The notes under the pieces are model-generated. The model saw only the letters and a program-made list of their open reading frames with translations. It had not been told where the DNA came from and ran no database searches. Positions 13,897 through 14,551 of a DNA stretch of 14,551 bases are shown one piece after another. The number at the start of each line of letters is the position of its first letter. The stretch's first letter is position 1. Both the position numbers and the translations under genes were made by a program. The DNA lies in assembly GCA_045613305.1 (NCBI GenBank), contig JAZLAU010000014.1:1-14551 (forward strand). Reading direction: 5' to 3'. The DNA is from SFTJ01 sp045613305 (GTDB lineage: Bacteria > Bacteroidota > Bacteroidia > Bacteroidales > Muribaculaceae).

Positions 13897-14391
13897 ATGA
13901 AATTTAAGATTTTTGCAATCCTTTTGTTGGGTGTCGCATTTGTTAGTTGTGCGCAAGACTACAAGCAAGGTGTAAAGTATTTCAATGATGGAATGATTGA
14001 AAATGCAATGGATTTGCCTGACAATGGCGAAGGTGTCGTAGAAGAAAAGGTGCCAGGACCAGTTGAGGAAGAAATCTGTATAAGCGTAGAACAGATGCCA
14101 AAATTCCCTGGCGGTGACGCTGAATTGATGAAGTGGTTGCGCGACCATATCAACTATCCAACAGTTGCTATGAAAAACAACATTGAAGGTCGTGTTATCC
14201 TTCAATTAGTTGTTACTAAGACTGGTAAGGTTGGTGAAGTTAAGGTTGTTCGTTCAATAGACCCTGATTTGGACCGCGAAGCTGTTCGCCTTTGTAAGTC
14301 TCTTCCAGACTTCATCCCAGGTCGTAAGAATGGTCAAGCTGTAAACGTATGGTACACTCTGCCTGTTCAATTTAAGATTCGACGCAAATAG
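13897..14391 (+). CDS. Small lipoprotein with TPR-like stub and TonB C-terminal domain (chimera from duplicated tonB 3' end)
   Basis: The 164-residue protein starts with a lipoprotein signal peptide (MKFKIFAILLLGVAFVSC, lipid-bearing C18). Residues 19-40 (AQDYKQGVKYFNDGMIENAMDL) look like the first helix pair of a TPR or Sel1-like repeat that stops abruptly. A short acidic linker leads into a TonB C-terminal domain (about 65-161), 89 of 102 residues identical to the preceding TonB. It has no membrane helix or ExbB/ExbD-contacting N-terminus, so it cannot be a normal energy transducer. As a lipoprotein it is likely in the outer or inner membrane, with the domain in the periplasm. It might bind TonB boxes or outer-membrane transporters, modulate TonB, or be a decaying duplicate. 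The frame is intact with its own terminator, so it may be expressed. Of 25 base changes over 300 bp, about 15 alter amino acids. Confidence 0.85.
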   Translation: MKFKIFAILLLGVAFVSCAQDYKQGVKYFNDGMIENAMDLPDNGEGVVEEKVPGPVEEEICISVEQMPKFPGGDAELMKWLRDHINYPTVAMKNNIEGRVILQLVVTKTGKVGEVKVVRSIDPDLDREAVRLCKSLPDFIPGRKNGQAVNVWYTLPVQFKIRRK

Positions 14392-14551
14392 TCAGAATTA
14401 ATTTAGATTAATATAGGTCGCCGGTGCATCAGCATCGGCGGCTTTTTTGTTTAATATGCTGACTTGTTATAGTTATTTTGTTGTGGGGGATTGTGCTTTT
14501 AATGGTTGTTGTGTTTCGTGATGTGGCAAGAAAACGCATTGCAGTTTTCGG
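14029..14551 (+). repeat. Segmental direct repeat, copy 2 (reaches the window edge)
   Basis: This is the second copy of 12964-13487, forming the 3' two thirds of the lipoprotein gene, its terminator and 100 bp beyond. The last 120 bases (14432-14551) are identical to 13368-13487 by eye. No inverted terminal repeats, target duplication or transposase accompany it, so it looks like a tandem or segmental duplication rather than a mobile element. Confidence 0.95.
14417..14448 (+). terminator. Terminator of the TonB-domain lipoprotein gene
   Basis: This has the same 11-bp stem and T6 tract as the tonB terminator at 13353-13384. The only change is in the loop (ATCT to ATCA), so the hairpin is fully preserved. 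Confidence 0.9.

Noticed and set aside
12964..14551. The direct repeat as an insertion sequence or transposon
   Set aside because: There is no transposase, terminal inverted repeat or target-site duplication, and the repeated DNA is ordinary tonB sequence plus its terminator.
1..14551. CRISPR array, tRNA or rRNA genes
   Set aside because: I saw no regularly spaced short repeats, no tRNA-like cloverleaf with TTCGAATC-type arm and no rRNA sequence.

Overview
The window looks like chromosomal DNA of a Bacteroidales bacterium (Bacteroides/Prevotella/Muribaculaceae-like). The evidence is a set of TTTG-N19/20-TAnnTTTG promoters of the Bacteroidota type, few Shine-Dalgarno sequences, a Bacteroidota-style TonB N-terminus (RNKAYGAYTLR) and a complete nqrABCDEF operon. 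I cannot place it to genus from sequence alone.

Layout. (1) 1-1785, minus: the biotin-dependent carboxyltransferase subunit of an oxaloacetate decarboxylase / pyruvate carboxylase B type enzyme, cut by the left edge inside its biotinyl domain. (2) 2103-2846, plus: a PHP-fold CpsB/YwqE-type tyrosine phosphatase with its own promoter. It converges on (3) 2996-3637, minus, a cytidylate-kinase-like protein; one long palindromic terminator serves both. (4) 3785-9653, minus: the Na+-pumping NADH:quinone reductase operon nqrA-B-C-D-E-F, transcribed leftward from a promoter near 9690 to a terminator near 3735. (5) 10187-13326, plus: exbB-exbD-exbD-tonB, transcribed rightward from a near-consensus promoter at 9899-9930 through an unusually long (about 250 nt) leader. 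(6) 13897-14391, plus: a small lipoprotein whose C-terminal two thirds is a copy of the neighbouring TonB C-terminal domain.

Functionally, the NQR operon oxidises NADH and exports Na+. The ExbB/ExbD/TonB operon uses ion-motive force to energise outer-membrane TonB-dependent transporters. The carboxyltransferase may feed fumarate/succinate fermentation or be a second Na+-linked enzyme.

The most unusual part is the right end. About 525 bp, covering the tonB 3' end, its terminator and over 100 bp of downstream non-coding DNA, recur about 1,064 bp further on and run to the last base of the window. The second copy is fused to a lipoprotein signal and a TPR-like stub, so it gives a TonB C-terminal domain without an inner-membrane helix. 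The non-coding part of the repeat is almost identical (135 of 136 bases by hand alignment), while the coding part has drifted (275 of 300). This is the reverse of the usual expectation and suggests gene conversion, a patchwork origin or a conserved non-coding function. The chimeric gene is preceded by a leader that can fold into a nested set of helices.
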